Positions 1 through 9,894 of a stretch of 34,464 nt of DNA are shown here, one piece after another. The stretch is from Oryzihumus sp036391795 (GTDB taxonomy: Bacteria; Actinomycetota; Actinomycetes; Actinomycetales; Dermatophilaceae): NCBI RefSeq assembly GCF_036391795.1, contig NZ_DASVZH010000296.1, positions 1 through 34,464 of the forward strand, in the 5' to 3' direction. The notes beneath the pieces were generated by a model. It was not told the DNA's origin. It saw nothing but the letters and a program-made list of their open reading frames with translations, and ran no database searches. Each line of letters starts with the position of its first letter. Position 1 is the stretch's first letter. A program made the position numbers and the translations under genes.

Positions 1-429
1 CGTCCGTCCGGGTCGGTCGCCGACGTGGCCGCGCTGGTCGGGCGTCGCGTCGCCGCGCCGGTGACCGCCGGTGAGGCGCTCACCCCGTCCCGGCTGCACG
101 GCCCCGGCCTGCTCACCGGGCTGGCCGCCGGCCAGGTCGCAACCCACGTCAGCGTGCCCGACGCCCGGGTCGCGGCTCTGCTGCACCCGGGCGACCACGT
201 GGACGTCATCGACAACGCCAGCGGATCGCGGCTCGGGCTCGACCTGCTCGTGCTGGCGACCGACCCCGCGGACGTCGGCACGGGCTCCTGGACCGGCGTC
301 GGGTCGGGCGCGCCGGCTCCCGGAGTCGTCCTGGCGGTCATGCCGGAGCAGGCCTCGTCGCTGGCCCGCGCGAGCGGCGCTGGCGACCTGTCGGCCGGGG
401 TGACGCTCACGCTCCGCCCCGCCCGCTGA
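1..429 (+). CDS. SAF-domain protein (CpaB/RcpC-like), 5' end missing
   Basis: The reading frame is open at the left edge and ends at TGA 427-429, so only the C-terminal ~142 residues are present; a GTG at 25 is merely internal or an alternative start. The visible part has the SAF/RcpC pattern: a V-G-R-R-V-A-A-P-V-T-A-G-E-A-L segment, then a second unit with V-S-V-P-D-A-R-V-A-A-L-L-H-P-G-D-H-V-D-V-I, typical of CpaB/RcpC proteins of Flp-type pilus assembly. In actinobacteria such genes often sit beside mscL, as here, without other pilus genes, so a pilus role is not implied. Family call is fairly sure, function unsure. The gap to mscL is 83 bases and contains a possible -10 box TACGGT at 470-475. 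Confidence 0.7.
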   Translation, partial: RPSGSVADVAALVGRRVAAPVTAGEALTPSRLHGPGLLTGLAAGQVATHVSVPDARVAALLHPGDHVDVIDNASGSRLGLDLLVLATDPADVGTGSWTGVGSGAPAPGVVLAVMPEQASSLARASGAGDLSAGVTLTLRPAR

Positions 430-512
430 GGCCGCAGGACCGCCCTACCTGGGCGCCCGGCGCCTTCGGTACGGTCGTGCGGGTCCGGCTCGCCAACCGA
501 AGGGGCGCACGA

Positions 513-923
513 ATGATCAAGGGCTTCAAGGACTTCCTCATGCGCGGCAACGTCGTCGACCTCGCGGTCGCGGTGGTCGTCGGCGCAGCGTTCACCGCGG
601 TCGTCCAGACCGTGGTCGGCAACGTGATCAAGCCCATGTTGAACGCCTTGGGCAGCCCCACGAGCAGCGGGCTGTCGTTCTCCCTCAAGCACGGCAGTCC
701 CGCGATCGAGAAGGCCACGACCATCGACGTCTCGGCCATGATCAACGCGGTCCTCACGTTCGTCATCACGGCAGGGGTCGTCTACTTCCTCATCGTGGCG
801 CCGATGAACGCCATCGCAGAGCGCCGCAAGCGCGGCCAGGAGCCCGAGCCGAAGGCCCCGGCCGAGGACATCCTGCTGTTGCAGGAGATCCGCGACCTGC
901 TGCGCCAGCGCGACATGGTCTGA
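513..923 (+). CDS. mscL: Large-conductance mechanosensitive channel MscL
   Basis: A 136-residue protein, the usual length for MscL. It forms a homopentameric stretch-activated pore in the cytoplasmic membrane that releases solutes on hypo-osmotic shock. The N-terminus has the family signature (MIKGFKDFLMRGNVVDLAVA followed by V-V-V-G-A-A-F), covering the amphipathic helix and pore-lining TM1; TM2 is the hydrophobic run near residues 70-95, ending in a charged R-R-K-R segment, followed by the cytoplasmic helix (D-I-L-L-L-Q-E-I-R-D-L-L). ATG 513 was chosen because the family starts at this MIKGF-type sequence and AAGGGG lies ~10 bases upstream; a GTG at 477 in the same frame would add 12 unusual residues. 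Transcription probably ends at the hairpin at 982-1013. Confidence 0.97.
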   Translation: MIKGFKDFLMRGNVVDLAVAVVVGAAFTAVVQTVVGNVIKPMLNALGSPTSSGLSFSLKHGSPAIEKATTIDVSAMINAVLTFVITAGVVYFLIVAPMNAIAERRKRGQEPEPKAPAEDILLLQEIRDLLRQRDMV

Positions 924-981
924 GCTCCATCGCCACCGTCACGACAGGGCCCTGACCGGGCCCAGCCCGCCACCAACCCCA

Positions 982-1013
982 CAGGGCGGCTCCGCACATG
1001 CGGAGCCGCCCTG
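982..1013. terminator. Bidirectional intrinsic terminator between mscL and the helicase gene
   Basis: A perfect 15-base inverted repeat (CAGGGCGGCTCCGCA and its complement, 999-1013) separated by two bases, so in practice a 14-bp stem with a 4-base loop. It is followed by TTT on the + strand and lies between the ends of two converging genes (923 and 1031). Confidence 0.85.
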
Positions 1014-1030
1014 TTTCGCGTCAGGTCGGG

Positions 1031-4000
1031 TCACTCCCAGTGTGGGGGACGCTGCTCCTGCAGCCAGCGGTCGTGGGCGTCCTCGTCGCGGCGCTCACCC
1101 CAACCGGTGTCAGTGTCGTCGCGGGTCTGGTCCAGCGAGGAGCGGCGTACCGACACCTTCGGGCGCGCCTGCTCCTGCCCGGCCTCGCCGGCCGCGCTTT
1201 CACCCGCCTCGTCGTCGCCGGTATCGCGCGCCGCACCGTCCGCGGGCTCGTCCCCGCCGTCGCCCGCGTCCGCCCCGACGCGGGTGACCTCGCCCGTGTC
1301 CAGCAGCGCGGCCTGCCCCTCGACCGGCGGCACCTCCTCCGACGTGTCGGCGTCGGCCTCGACCGCCTCGGCTGCACCGGCCGCGTCAGCCCCGTCCGGC
1401 CGGTCGGTTAGGGTCTCGTCGGTCGGGTCGGGGGTGGGCACGTCGTCCTCCAGGCTCTCGTCGAAGCCGGGCAGCAGCGGTGCGAGGGTGTCGAACCCCG
1501 CCGTCGCAGCTCCCGGCTCGGCCACGCCTTCGTCCACGGCCGGGTCGGCCGGGCGGGGTGACACGGTGAGCCCATTGTCCCCCAGCACCGTGGCCTTCGA
1601 CGCGGCGCGGACGGCGGCGGTCACCCGGGCCACGTCGCGTGCCGGGTCGCGGAAGAGGTCGGTGCTCCAGATCCGCACGTGCTGCCAGCCGAGCCGGCGC
1701 AGCTGCTCGATCCGCAGCCGGTCCCGGTCGCGGGTGCTGGTCATCGCGGCATAGGCCGGTCCGTCGGTCTCGACCGCGACCAGCACCCGGCCCCGGCGAT
1801 GCGGGTCCTCGATGGCCAGGTCGAGCCGGTGCTCCGAGCTGCCGTAGCGCTCGTGCACGACCAGGCCCTCCCAGCGCAGCCGCTGCGCGAAGTCGGCCAC
1901 CAGCGGGTCCAGCGCCCGGCCGGTCGCCTCGGACCGGACCCGGGCGCCGACCGGCAACGCCGGCGCCTGGTCGCTGCCCGCCTGCCCGGTTCCGGGCTGC
2001 GCCGCCTCGACCGCCGCCCCGGGCAGTGCCTCGGTGACCTTCGCCGGGGAGCCGCCGGCCGCGGCATACGCGAGGAAGTCCCGCAGCATGAGCGCGCCGC
2101 GGGCCTTGAGCCGGTTGGGGTCGAGGTCGGCCGCGCCGAAGGCGGCCACGACGGTCATCCGGCGACGCGCTCGGGTGACGGCCACGTTGAGCCGGCGCTC
2201 CCCGCCCTCGAGGTTGAGCGGCCCGAACCGGTGCAGCACCCGCCCGTGCGGGGTCTTGCCGTAGCCGATGGACAGGATGATCGCGTCGCGCTCGTCGCCC
2301 TGGACGCGTTCGAGGTTCTTGACGAAGAACCGCTCCGGCGCGGACTCGTCGAAGAACGAGCCCACCCCGTCGGCGTCGCCGAGCGCGGCGCGCAGGGCGT
2401 CCTCGATCCGCGCGGCGTGCCGCAGACCGAGCGCGATGACGCCGAGGGACTCGGTCGGCCGGCGCCGGGCGTGGTCGAGCACCAGCTGGACGACCCGGTC
2501 GACCTCGGCCTCGGTGCTCTCGATCGCCTCCTGCCCGGGCGGGGCCAGGGCGGAGCCGTCGACCAGCTCCAGCCGCACGACCGGGTCGGTGCTGGTGCCG
2601 GGGAAGGTCACCAGCGAGCCGTGGTAGACCTCCTTGTTGGCGAAGGCGATCAGCCGCTCGTCCAGCGAGCGGTAGTGCCAGGTGAGCCGCCGCACCGGCA
2701 GCGCCGCGGTGAGGACGTCGAGCACCGACTCGAAGCCCTCGGTCAGGGCGTCGGTCTCGGGCGCGCTGACGTCGTCGTCGGCCGAGGTGAAGAAGCTCGT
2801 CGGCGGCAGCTGCCGCTCGTCGCCGGCGACGACGACCTGGGTGGCCCGCGAGATCGCCGAGACCGCCTGCGCCGGCGGGATCTGCGAGGCCTCGTCGAAG
2901 ACCACCACGTCGAACCAGCGCCCCGGCGGCAGCACCGAGGCCACGACCAGCGGGCTCATCGCCCAGCACGGCTTGACCGCGGTCAGCACGTCCCCGGCGC
3001 GGGGCAGCATCTCCCGCAGCGGGCGGTGCCGCCGCGACTTGGACGCCTCGGCGCGGACGAGGGCCTCCTGGTCGGGGTGGTCGGCCAGGACCTCCCGCAG
3101 GCGGCGGCCGACGGCGCCCCGGACCCGGTCGACGGAGCTGTCGAGGTGGGCGCGGTCGGCCTCGACGTACTCCGTGCCGATCCGCCGCAGGAACTCCCCG
3201 TCGTGGGCGCCGTAGGCGGGGTCGCGCACGGTGATGTCGTCCAGCAGCGAGGTCCACCAGACGAAGTCGACCTCCGGCCCCACGTCGTCGACGAGCACCC
3301 CGCGCGTGGCGAGGTCGTCGACGAGCGGGCCCATCCCGGCGGCGCGCAGCTCGTCCAGCACGGTGACCACCCGGGGCACCACGGACAGCCGGTCGGGCCG
3401 GGCGGCCAGGAGGGCGAGCCGCTCCTGCAGCTCGTCCAGCGGGGTGCCGACCAGGTCACCGCCGGCCGCGGTCGGCGCGAGCCGCTCCCCCAGCCAGGCC
3501 AGGTCACCGGCCAGCGCCTCATAGGTCCGCTCGACGTCCTCCAGGCCCAGCGGGACCTCGGGGCGGGCACCGGCACCGGCGAGCTCCTGCCAGCGCACGC
3601 GCTGCCGCTGGGCCGCCTGCAGCCGGGTGTGCAGGTCGGGCGGCACGGCACCGGGACGCAGCAGCCGCCGCGCCTGCCGGCGCAGGCGACGCCGGGCCCA
3701 CCAGCCCAGCTTGATGCCGTGCTCGGAGCGGTATGCCGAGGTGCCGGTGGCCGCGACGAGGTCGACGAGGGGCACGTCGAAGACCTCGGGGCGGAAGACC
3801 TCCAGCGTCTGGCGGACCTGCTCCAGGACGGCGAGGGCGTCGGCCCAGGCGGAGGCCGTGCCGGCCTCGGGGATCCCGGCCTCGCGCAGCGTGGCGCCGA
3901 TCCGTTCGCGCACCGCCACCAGGCCGCCGGAGCCCAGCCGGCTGCAGATCTCCAGCGCCTGGGCGGCCTCCTCGGGGGAGGTGACGCGCGCCGCATACCA

Positions 4001-5431
4001 GGGGTCGTCCTCGAGCCCGGGGGTCCAGGCGCCGAGCGAGGCGGCCTCGGTGAGCGAGCGGCTCAGCTCGGCCACCCGGTCGCGGGACAGCGAGCGCAGG
4101 GCCTCGCCGTGGATGCGCACGTGCGAGGTCGGCGAGTGCGGCCGGGAGGACAGCGCCGCCAGGGCGAGCTGGGCCTCCCAGGCGCTGACGCCCCAGGGTT
4201 CGCGCCTCTCGTGCAGGGCGCGGGAGTGCTCGACCAGCCGGGTCCGTCGCTCGACGAGGGTGCGGGCCACCTCGCCGGTGTCGGGCTCGCCGGCCTCGAC
4301 CGCCCGGTCGAGGGTGTCCCCGACCTCCCGGGCCAGACGGCGCCGGTTGGTGGCGCCGTCGTAGGCGTCGAGCACGAGGTCGCCGAGGCCCAGGCGGTCC
4401 AGGCGGCTGACGACGGCGTCGATGGCGGCGCGCTTCTCGGCGACGAACAGCACCCGGCGGCCGTCGCTGGCCAGGGCGGCGATGAGGTTGGCGATGGTCT
4501 GGCTCTTGCCGGTGCCCGGCGGGCCCTTGACGACGAGGTTGGCCCCGGAGCGGACCGCCTCGATCACCGCGTGCTGGGAGGAGTCGGCGTCCAGGACCAG
4601 GTGTTCGCGCTCGGGGTCCTGGTCGACGGCGAGCGGCGGCACGCTGGTGCGCACCGCCCGCAGCGCGCCCGGGTCGCCGGCCAGCGCCGCGACCACGTCG
4701 TGGTCGGCAAGGGTGTCGAGCTGGGCCGCGAGGTCGGCGACCATGGGCAGCTTGGCGTAGGAGAAGGTGCCGAGGACCAGCCGCGGCGCGATGGTGAAGC
4801 CGGGCACCTGCTCGCACCCGGCGGCCAGCGCGGAGAACACCGGGGCCGCGTCGAAGGCGCCGGTGACCGTGGCCATGTCGGCGAGTGCGTCACCGTCGAC
4901 CTCCAGGCCCTGCTCGGAGCGCAGGTAGTGCTCCAGCACCGGGTTGAGCTCGACGTCCGGGCCGAGGTCGAGGTCGAAGTCGTCCTGGCTGGCGCCGCGC
5001 GGCCGCAGCACGCACGAGCGCAGCAGCACCGGGGCAGCCGGCGGGCGGGAGGCGCCGGCGACCCGCCAGCTGGCCATGCCCACCGCGACGAACCCGGCGG
5101 CGATGCCCCGCTCCTCGTGCAGCTCGGTGGTCTTGGCGCGGATGACCCGGGCCCGGCGCCGGGCCTCGGCCAGGGCGTCCGGCTCGCGGAACAGGTCGGA
5201 CAGCCGGGTCGGGCGCCCGGCCAGCAGCATCGCCAGGCCGCCGGGATGGGCGTTGGTCAGGTCGAGCGTGCCGGAGGGCAGGTCGCGGTACCAGAGGAGG
5301 GTGTTGCGGCCGCCGAGGTCGACCAGGTGGCGCTGCCAGGCCTGGACCGCCGCCGCCACGCGCTCCCCGCGCGGGTCGGCCGACCCCTCGAGCTGGTCCG
5401 GGTCCGGCGTCGCGTCCTGGCTCTGGGTCAT
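1031..5431 (-). CDS. Large SF1 (UPF1-like) helicase with C-terminal Vsr/MTES_1575-type nuclease
   Basis: A 1,466-residue DUF4011-type SF1 helicase/ATPase. Visible in order: an N-terminal region of the DUF4011 type (R-H-L-V-D-L-G-G-R-N-T-L-L near residue 40), Walker A GPPGTGKSQT near 301-310, a long middle insertion, Walker B FDEASQ near 845, motif GDERQLPPTSFF near 868, motif VQGDERDAI near 1042, and VAVTRARRRM near 1086. Residues ~1165-1260 look like a PD-(D/E)xK nuclease of the Vsr/REase_MTES_1575 group (R-L-D-L-A-I, then V-A-V-E-T-D-G, then L-G-W-x-H-V-R-I-W-S). The last ~175 residues are acidic and low complexity, ending in a basic/aromatic tip. Related helicase-nuclease proteins are often linked to nucleic-acid conflict or phage defence; here it stands alone, so defence is inference. 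The ATG is placed six bases after a TAGCCT -10 box. Confidence 0.88.
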   Translation of the reverse strand: MTQSQDATPDPDQLEGSADPRGERVAAAVQAWQRHLVDLGGRNTLLWYRDLPSGTLDLTNAHPGGLAMLLAGRPTRLSDLFREPDALAEARRRARVIRAKTTELHEERGIAAGFVAVGMASWRVAGASRPPAAPVLLRSCVLRPRGASQDDFDLDLGPDVELNPVLEHYLRSEQGLEVDGDALADMATVTGAFDAAPVFSALAAGCEQVPGFTIAPRLVLGTFSYAKLPMVADLAAQLDTLADHDVVAALAGDPGALRAVRTSVPPLAVDQDPEREHLVLDADSSQHAVIEAVRSGANLVVKGPPGTGKSQTIANLIAALASDGRRVLFVAEKRAAIDAVVSRLDRLGLGDLVLDAYDGATNRRRLAREVGDTLDRAVEAGEPDTGEVARTLVERRTRLVEHSRALHERREPWGVSAWEAQLALAALSSRPHSPTSHVRIHGEALRSLSRDRVAELSRSLTEAASLGAWTPGLEDDPWYAARVTSPEEAAQALEICSRLGSGGLVAVRERIGATLREAGIPEAGTASAWADALAVLEQVRQTLEVFRPEVFDVPLVDLVAATGTSAYRSEHGIKLGWWARRRLRRQARRLLRPGAVPPDLHTRLQAAQRQRVRWQELAGAGARPEVPLGLEDVERTYEALAGDLAWLGERLAPTAAGGDLVGTPLDELQERLALLAARPDRLSVVPRVVTVLDELRAAGMGPLVDDLATRGVLVDDVGPEVDFVWWTSLLDDITVRDPAYGAHDGEFLRRIGTEYVEADRAHLDSSVDRVRGAVGRRLREVLADHPDQEALVRAEASKSRRHRPLREMLPRAGDVLTAVKPCWAMSPLVVASVLPPGRWFDVVVFDEASQIPPAQAVSAISRATQVVVAGDERQLPPTSFFTSADDDVSAPETDALTEGFESVLDVLTAALPVRRLTWHYRSLDERLIAFANKEVYHGSLVTFPGTSTDPVVRLELVDGSALAPPGQEAIESTEAEVDRVVQLVLDHARRRPTESLGVIALGLRHAARIEDALRAALGDADGVGSFFDESAPERFFVKNLERVQGDERDAIILSIGYGKTPHGRVLHRFGPLNLEGGERRLNVAVTRARRRMTVVAAFGAADLDPNRLKARGALMLRDFLAYAAAGGSPAKVTEALPGAAVEAAQPGTGQAGSDQAPALPVGARVRSEATGRALDPLVADFAQRLRWEGLVVHERYGSSEHRLDLAIEDPHRRGRVLVAVETDGPAYAAMTSTRDRDRLRIEQLRRLGWQHVRIWSTDLFRDPARDVARVTAAVRAASKATVLGDNGLTVSPRPADPAVDEGVAEPGAATAGFDTLAPLLPGFDESLEDDVPTPDPTDETLTDRPDGADAAGAAEAVEADADTSEEVPPVEGQAALLDTGEVTRVGADAGDGGDEPADGAARDTGDDEAGESAAGEAGQEQARPKVSVRRSSLDQTRDDTDTGWGERRDEDAHDRWLQEQRPPHWE

Positions 5432-5437
5432 CCCCGC

Positions 5438-5443
5438 AGGCTA
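5438..5443 (-). promoter_or_regulatory. -10 box TAGCCT of a probably leaderless helicase transcript
   Basis: On the minus strand TAGCCT is followed by exactly six bases and then the helicase ATG at 5431. This fits an actinobacterial TANNNT -10 with transcription starting at the start codon. No good -35 is visible. No equivalent -10 was found for the divergent adaptor gene at 5615. Confidence 0.55.
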
Positions 5444-5614
5444 GCCAACCGGTGTGCCGTGCCCCCGGACGCGCGCCGAGGTCACCCCGAGCCGGTGCCC
5501 GGCCGAGTCCCTTTCACAGTCCGCTCCCAGACTCCTTGCACCCTGGTGACAGTCGGCGGGTCGACGCTCTGCTCGGCGCGGGGAGCCGTTCCCCGTCAAG
5601 GGGAGGAGCGACGG

Positions 5615-6889
5615 GTGCGGCCCAGACCTCGCAGGTGGTTCGCCCGGCGGCCGGTGCTCGCCGGCCTCGCAACGTTGCTGCTGGCCCTCGCGGGTGTGGG
5701 TGCCTGGGCGGCCACCCGCACCCCGGCCAGCGCCGCGGCCGCCCCCGTGCTCGTCACGGCGACGACGGGCACGATCCGCCAGACGGTCTCGGCCACCGGC
5801 ACGATCGAGCCGGGCAGCCAGGCCAACCTCAGCTTCGCCGTCTCCGGCACCGTGCGCTCGGTTGATGTGGCAGCCGGTGACACCGTCAAGGCCGGCCAGG
5901 TCCTCGCTTCGGTGGACGCCACCGACCTGCAGAGCGCGGTCGACCTCGCCCAGGCCAACCTGACCGCCGCCGAGAGCCAGCAGACCAGCGAGCAGGCGGC
6001 GGGCGCCTCGAGCACCCAGCTCGCGGCGGCCGGCGCGCAGGTGGCCGCGGCCTCGAGCAAGCTCGCCGACGCGAGGTCGGCGCTGGCGCAGGCCACGATG
6101 ACCTCCCCGATCAGCGGCACGGTGGCCTCGGTGTCGATCGCGGTGGGCGACCGGCTCGGCTCCGGTTCCAGCGGATCCGGCTCCGGTGGGTCCTCGTCCG
6201 GCGCCGGAGCCGGGGGCTCTGGTTCGGGTGCCACGGGATCAGGCTCGAGCTCCTCCGCGACGGCGCAGGTCGTGGTCATCTCCACCCGGTCGTGGGTGGT
6301 CGACGCCCAGGTGGGCAGCGCCGACCTTGCCTCCGTGCGCAAGGGCCTGCAGGCCGAGGTGACCCCGACCGGCAGCACCACCCGCGTCTTCGGCACGGTG
6401 AAGTCGGTCGGCATCATCGCCTCCTCCTCCAGCGGCACGGCCACCTTCCCGGTCACCGTCGCGGTCACCGGCTCCCCCACCGGCCTGTATGCCGGGGGCA
6501 CCGCAGACGTCCTCATCGTCACCCGGCAGGTGTCCGGGGTCCTGGCCGTGCCCACGGCGGCCCTGCACAGCGAGGGCGGCCGCACCGTCGTGCACCAGCT
6601 GAAGGGCGGCCACCAGGTCAGCACGCCGGTCACCACCGGCACCGTCTACGGCCCCAGCACACAGGTCCTCAGCGGTCTCAAGGACGGCGACCAGGTCGTG
6701 CTCGCGACCGCCCGCGCCGGCCTCGGGGGCAGCGGGCGAACCCGCCAGGGCGGCTTCGGCGGTGGGTTCGGCGGGGGCGGTTTCGGCGGCGGTGGGTTCG
6801 GCGGCGGCTTCACCGGGAACGGCGGAGGAGCTGGAGCAGGACAGGGGTCGGGCGGCGCGGCGGGCGCCGGCGGCGGAGCGGGCCGATGA
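5615..6889 (+). CDS. MacA/HlyD-type periplasmic adaptor of an ABC exporter
   Basis: A 424-residue membrane-fusion/adaptor protein for a MacB-type exporter, anchored by an N-terminal signal-anchor (residues ~13-33, after an R-P-R-P-R-R-W-F-A-R-R start). Residues ~50-110 form the split lipoyl/barrel-sandwich unit (S-G-T-V-R-S-V-D-V-A-A-G-D-T-V-K-A-G-Q-V-L), followed by a coiled-coil hairpin (A-L-A-Q-A-T-M-T-S-P-I-S-G-T-V). A Gly/Ser-only stretch of ~34 residues (183-216) interrupts the barrel, and residues ~370-424 are a glycine-rich tail of GFGGG units. GTG 5615 is chosen from the AGGGGAGGAG ribosome site at 5599-5608 and the MFP-like start; the frame stays open upstream opposite the helicase, which is an artefact. 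Its stop overlaps the ATPase start (ATGA), indicating translational coupling. Confidence 0.9.
   Translation: MRPRPRRWFARRPVLAGLATLLLALAGVGAWAATRTPASAAAAPVLVTATTGTIRQTVSATGTIEPGSQANLSFAVSGTVRSVDVAAGDTVKAGQVLASVDATDLQSAVDLAQANLTAAESQQTSEQAAGASSTQLAAAGAQVAAASSKLADARSALAQATMTSPISGTVASVSIAVGDRLGSGSSGSGSGGSSSGAGAGGSGSGATGSGSSSSATAQVVVISTRSWVVDAQVGSADLASVRKGLQAEVTPTGSTTRVFGTVKSVGIIASSSSGTATFPVTVAVTGSPTGLYAGGTADVLIVTRQVSGVLAVPTAALHSEGGRTVVHQLKGGHQVSTPVTTGTVYGPSTQVLSGLKDGDQVVLATARAGLGGSGRTRQGGFGGGFGGGGFGGGGFGGGFTGNGGGAGAGQGSGGAAGAGGGAGR
6750..6812 (+). repeat. Imperfect tandem repeat encoding GFGGG units
   Basis: Units of GGCGG(T/C)GGGTTC-like sequence recur every 12-15 bases and encode the Gly-Phe-Gly-Gly-Gly repeats in the tail of the first adaptor. 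It is coding repeat DNA and a likely site of slippage variation between strains. Confidence 0.7.
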
Positions 6890-7634
6890 GCTGGGCGGTG
6901 GTCCCGGGAGCGGACGAGAGCGCGCCGAACCCGGGCGGTGCCGGGCCGATCCTCGACCTGGCCGACGTGCGCAAGGTCTATGCCACGGGTGCGGCGCAGG
7001 TCGAGGCGCTGCGCGGGGTGTCCCTGACCGTGGACCCCGGCGAGTACGTCGCGGTGATGGGCCCCTCGGGCTCGGGCAAGTCGACGCTGATGCACATCCT
7101 CGGCTGCCTGGACATCCCGTCCGAGGGCAGCTACCGCCTCGCCGGTGAGGACGTCGGCGCCATGACCGAGGCGCAGTTGGCGGACGTGCGCAACCGGCGG
7201 ATCGGGTTCGTGTTCCAACAGTTCAACCTCCTGCCCTCCCTCTCGGCGTGGCGCAACGTCGAGCTGCCGCTGTGCTACGCGGGGGTGCCGCGGCAGGAGC
7301 GGCGAGCCCGCGCGATACAGGCCCTGGAGCGGGTCGGCCTGGCCGACCGGGTCGACCACCGCCCCGGCGAGCTGTCCGGCGGCCAGCAGCAGCGCGTCGC
7401 GGTCGCGCGCGCCCTGGTGACCGACCCCGCACTCCTCCTCGCCGACGAGCCCACCGGCAACCTGGACTCGCACTCCACGGCCGACGTGCTGGGGCTGTTC
7501 GCCGAGCTCCACGTGCAGGGCCGCACCATCGTGTTGATCACCCACGAGCACGACGTCGCGGCCCGGGCCGGCCGGGTGGTGCACATCCTCGACGGGCAGG
7601 TCGCCGAGGACGAGCCGGCTGCGGCGGTGTCCCG

Positions 7635-7638
<4 letters not shown>
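6886..7638 (+). CDS. MacB-type ABC exporter ATP-binding protein
   Basis: A 250-residue ABC ATPase of the LolD/MacB (MJ0796-like) group, expected to drive the permease at 7635. Walker A GPSGSGKST at residues 59-67, Q-loop in V-F-Q-Q-F-N-L-L, ABC signature LSGGQQQR at 163-170, Walker B LLLADEPTGNLD at ~183-194 and the H-loop in I-T-H-E-H-D near 220 are all intact. The D-E-P-T-G-N-L-D sequence is characteristic of this export subfamily. The first ~20 residues before the nucleotide-binding fold are a short extension. The ATG overlaps the adaptor stop (6886-6889) and the gene's own stop overlaps the permease ATG (7635-7638), so the three genes form one coupled translational unit. Confidence 0.95.
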
Positions 7639-8864
<1,226 letters not shown>

Positions 8865-8904
8865 CCCGATGACCCTTTCCGCCCCTCCAGCAAGGAGCAC
8901 CTCC

Positions 8905-9894
8905 ATGTCCCACCCCGGTATGCCGTGCCCCTCCGCCCGCACGCCCCGCACGGCGCGCCTGCGGTCGGGTGCCGGCGCGTTCGGCGTCCTGCTTGCCGGG
9001 GCGCTCGTGCTCACCGGCTGCGGGCCGGCCAGCAGCAGCCAGCCCACGGTCGCCGCGACGGGCGCGGGCGGCTCCGGGGCCAGGGGCTTCGGGGGCGGCG
9101 GCCGGATGCCGGGGGTCTCGGGCCTGGTCGCCGCGGTGGACGGCCACACGATGCAGGTGCAGGACAGCTCCAGCCAGACCGCGGTGACCTGGACGTCGGC
9201 GACCAGGTTCACCGACACGGTGGCCGCCTCGCTGGCGGACGTGAAGCCCGGCGTCTGCGTCGTGGCTCGCTCGGCGGCCCAGGGCGCTCGTCCCGGGGCA
9301 ACCGGCGGCGGAGGGACCGGAGGGGCGTCGAGCGGCGGATCCGCCGGCGCGTCGACGGTGGCGGCCACCATGGTCACCATCTCGGCGCCCACCCGGGGCG
9401 GCTGCGACCTCGGCGGACCGGGAGGCTTCGGCGGTCGCGGGGGCAGGGCACCGGGTGGCTCCGGCGCGACGGCGACGCCGGGTGAACGGCCCTCCGGGGC
9501 ACGGACCGGTGCGCCCGGGGCCGGCCGGGGCTTCTTCGGCGGCGCGTTCGGCACCGTGGTCTCGGTGTCGGGATCGACCTTCCAGGTGAGGGAGCAGGCC
9601 CGGGCCTTCGCCGGGTCGTCCGCGACCGCGACGGCGGCACCCCGCACGGTGACCGTGACGGTGGACCCGACGACGACGTGGGTGCGCACCACCCGGTCGA
9701 CGGCGGCCTCGGTCAAGGTGGGACGGTGCGTGACGGCGCTGGGCAAGGCGGACGACACCGGAGCGGTGACCGCCACGGCCGTCGCGGTGCGCCCCGCGGT
9801 CAACGGCAGCTGCAGCTTCGGGCGTGGCCAGCGCGACGGTGGGTCCGGGACCGGTGGCGGCGCGAGCACGAGCGGCGGTGCCGCCGGTGCGTGA
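8905..9894 (+). CDS. Glycine-rich lipoprotein with two DUF5666-like repeats
   Basis: A 329-residue predicted lipoprotein. The N-terminus carries an arginine-rich start, a hydrophobic core and the lipobox L-T-G-C with Cys39. Two related units follow, beginning S-G-L-V-A-A-V-D-G-H-T-M-Q-V-Q and, after ~130 residues, G-T-V-V-S-V-S-G-S-T-F-Q-V-R. Each is a strand-rich motif ending in a single cysteine segment (P-G-V-C-V-V-A and V-G-R-C-V-T-A), resembling DUF5666 domains often found near MacAB operons. The linkers are Gly/Ala/Ser rich with GFGG motifs. ATG 8905 has AAGGAG seven bases upstream and gives a normal signal peptide, so it is preferred to ATG 8869. Its 3' end overlaps the second adaptor gene. 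Role in the exporter complex is inferred from position. Confidence 0.75.
   Translation: MSHPGMPCPSARTPRTARLRSGAGAFGVLLAGALVLTGCGPASSSQPTVAATGAGGSGARGFGGGGRMPGVSGLVAAVDGHTMQVQDSSSQTAVTWTSATRFTDTVAASLADVKPGVCVVARSAAQGARPGATGGGGTGGASSGGSAGASTVAATMVTISAPTRGGCDLGGPGGFGGRGGRAPGGSGATATPGERPSGARTGAPGAGRGFFGGAFGTVVSVSGSTFQVREQARAFAGSSATATAAPRTVTVTVDPTTTWVRTTRSTAASVKVGRCVTALGKADDTGAVTATAVAVRPAVNGSCSFGRGQRDGGSGTGGGASTSGGAAGA

Noticed and set aside
1386..3257. Long Arg/Ala/Gly-rich frames inside the helicase gene and similar ones elsewhere
   Set aside because: They are shadow frames in high-GC DNA, with arginine- and proline-rich products and no ribosome sites.
1679..5614. A stop-free frame of ~1,300 codons antisense to the helicase running into the adaptor gene
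   Set aside because: It is the GC-bias shadow of the helicase; the adaptor has its own ribosome site and GTG at 5615, and the upstream translation is low-complexity and unlike any protein.
6163..6262. Gly/Ser-coding repeat DNA considered as a CRISPR or minisatellite
   Set aside because: Units are irregular, lack unique spacers and lie in frame within the adaptor gene.
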